DNA of 64,000 nt from Brachionus plicatilis (Eukaryota > Rotifera > Eurotatoria > Ploima > Brachionidae), in NCBI GenBank assembly GCA_010279815.1, contig QEOQ01000092.1, forward strand, positions 944,299 to 1,008,298, written 5' to 3'. The position numbers were made by a program, and so were the translations under genes. The notes below the pieces were generated by a model. That model was not told where the DNA came from and searched no databases. It saw only the letters and a list, made by a program, of their open reading frames with translations. Positions 63,342 through 64,000 of the stretch are shown in pieces (positions within the stretch are counted from its first letter, which is position 1; every line of letters begins with the position of its first letter).

Positions 63342-64000
63342 TTTGAATTTAAAATGCTAATATTCATTTTATATAATGTCAGGTAGAATGAAACATATAA
63401 AAAGATAAAAAAACAAAGATAAAGAAAATAAAATATATAGAAAAATATTGATTTAATTAATTAGAAGAAAAACATAAATTCAAAATCCAAATTTTTAATA
63501 TTTTTAGTTTAATAAAATAGTTTTATTTAAAAAAAAATATACAATCAATTTGAAATTAAAGATAAAAAGCAAATATTCAAATCATTTACGTAAATAGACG
63601 AATTAACTTTTTCAAATAAATAGGTATTTTAACACATTTTGTATCATTATTAGCTGAAAAATTAAAATTAAAATAAATTTTTCTAAAAAACTTGTAAATT
63701 TTTCTAACTGAACGGTTTTAACTATTTTTTTAAACTACTCCTGAATTAGATTCAGTCTAAATTTTGTCTCATATTAACTATTTAAGTTATTTTATTTATA
63801 ATTTATGTTTTATCTCTTTTTGATTTTATATAGTTTATGTTTTTTTTTTCTCTCATTATATAAGCTAAAATTAGTAAAATTGGTTATATTTTTTCCTCTC
63901 TGTTTATATTTTTTTTAACCTCATACATGTAATAATTAAATATTTTTTTAATTTTTTTTTGTATTTTTTACCTTTCTAACTTTTTAAATAATTTTTCTTT
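63342..64000. other. AT-rich end of window
   Basis: Homopolymer-rich DNA, pyrimidine-biased after 63,820. No gene or element recognised. Confidence 0.4.

Overview
The window is nuclear DNA from an animal. It is very AT-rich. The genes are split by spliceosomal GT-AG introns, and most of the small introns are 46-60 nt long, many exactly 50 nt. The gene set is eukaryotic: axonemal dynein, an i-AAA mitochondrial protease, SMG7, PCNP, an ABCG transporter, V-ATPase subunit B, Integrator subunit 11 and USP47. My best guess is a small-genome ciliated invertebrate, possibly a monogonont rotifer such as Brachionus, from AT content, very short introns and the transposon mix. That assignment is inference.

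Layout, left to right. 1-1,200 holds a SWIM zinc-finger remnant. 1,292-11,513 (-) is the first nine exons (about 1,232 residues) of an axonemal dynein heavy chain of the DNAH10 type; the motor part lies off the left edge. 13,100-14,040 holds a broken Tc1/mariner transposase and a hAT-type MITE. 14,420-16,701 (-) is a YME1L/FtsH-like protease with one 50-nt intron. 17,000-19,660 is mobile-element debris. 20,014-23,137 (-) is SMG7 (719 aa). 24,757-25,452 (-) is the 3' end of a LINE. 25,937-26,626 (+) is a five-exon PCNP gene that has no long open frame. 28,937-39,082 (-) is a complete 15-exon ABCG half-transporter (644 aa, White-like) with LINEs, hAT MITEs and other repeats in three large introns. 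39,445-41,935 is a decayed large inverted-repeat element. 42,539-45,808 (+) is V-ATPase subunit B (509 aa). 46,608-51,331 (-) is INTS11 (616 aa, 10 exons). 51,765 to at least 61,715 (-) is USP47, with its N-terminal exons off the right edge. The last 2.3 kb is repeat sequence.

The genes are unrelated housekeeping, ciliary or transport genes with no operon logic. Exon joins were worked out by hand and every join keeps frame, which makes the models strong although no transcript was available.

Most of the unusual structure is in introns and intergenic DNA, where inverted repeats can be bounded from the sequence. Several have target-site duplications: 8 bp for hAT-like elements, 11 bp for a Mutator-like element, TA for Tc1/mariner-like elements. 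The most striking are a 1.19-kb element whose centre is a hairpin with arms of about 300 bp, an inverted copy of a USP47 splice acceptor plus exon start inside the neighbouring INTS11 gene, and a 1.3-kb Mutator-like element carrying zinc-knuckle and AT-hook coding sequence. I found no CRISPR, operon, RNA gene or clearly novel enzymatic system.
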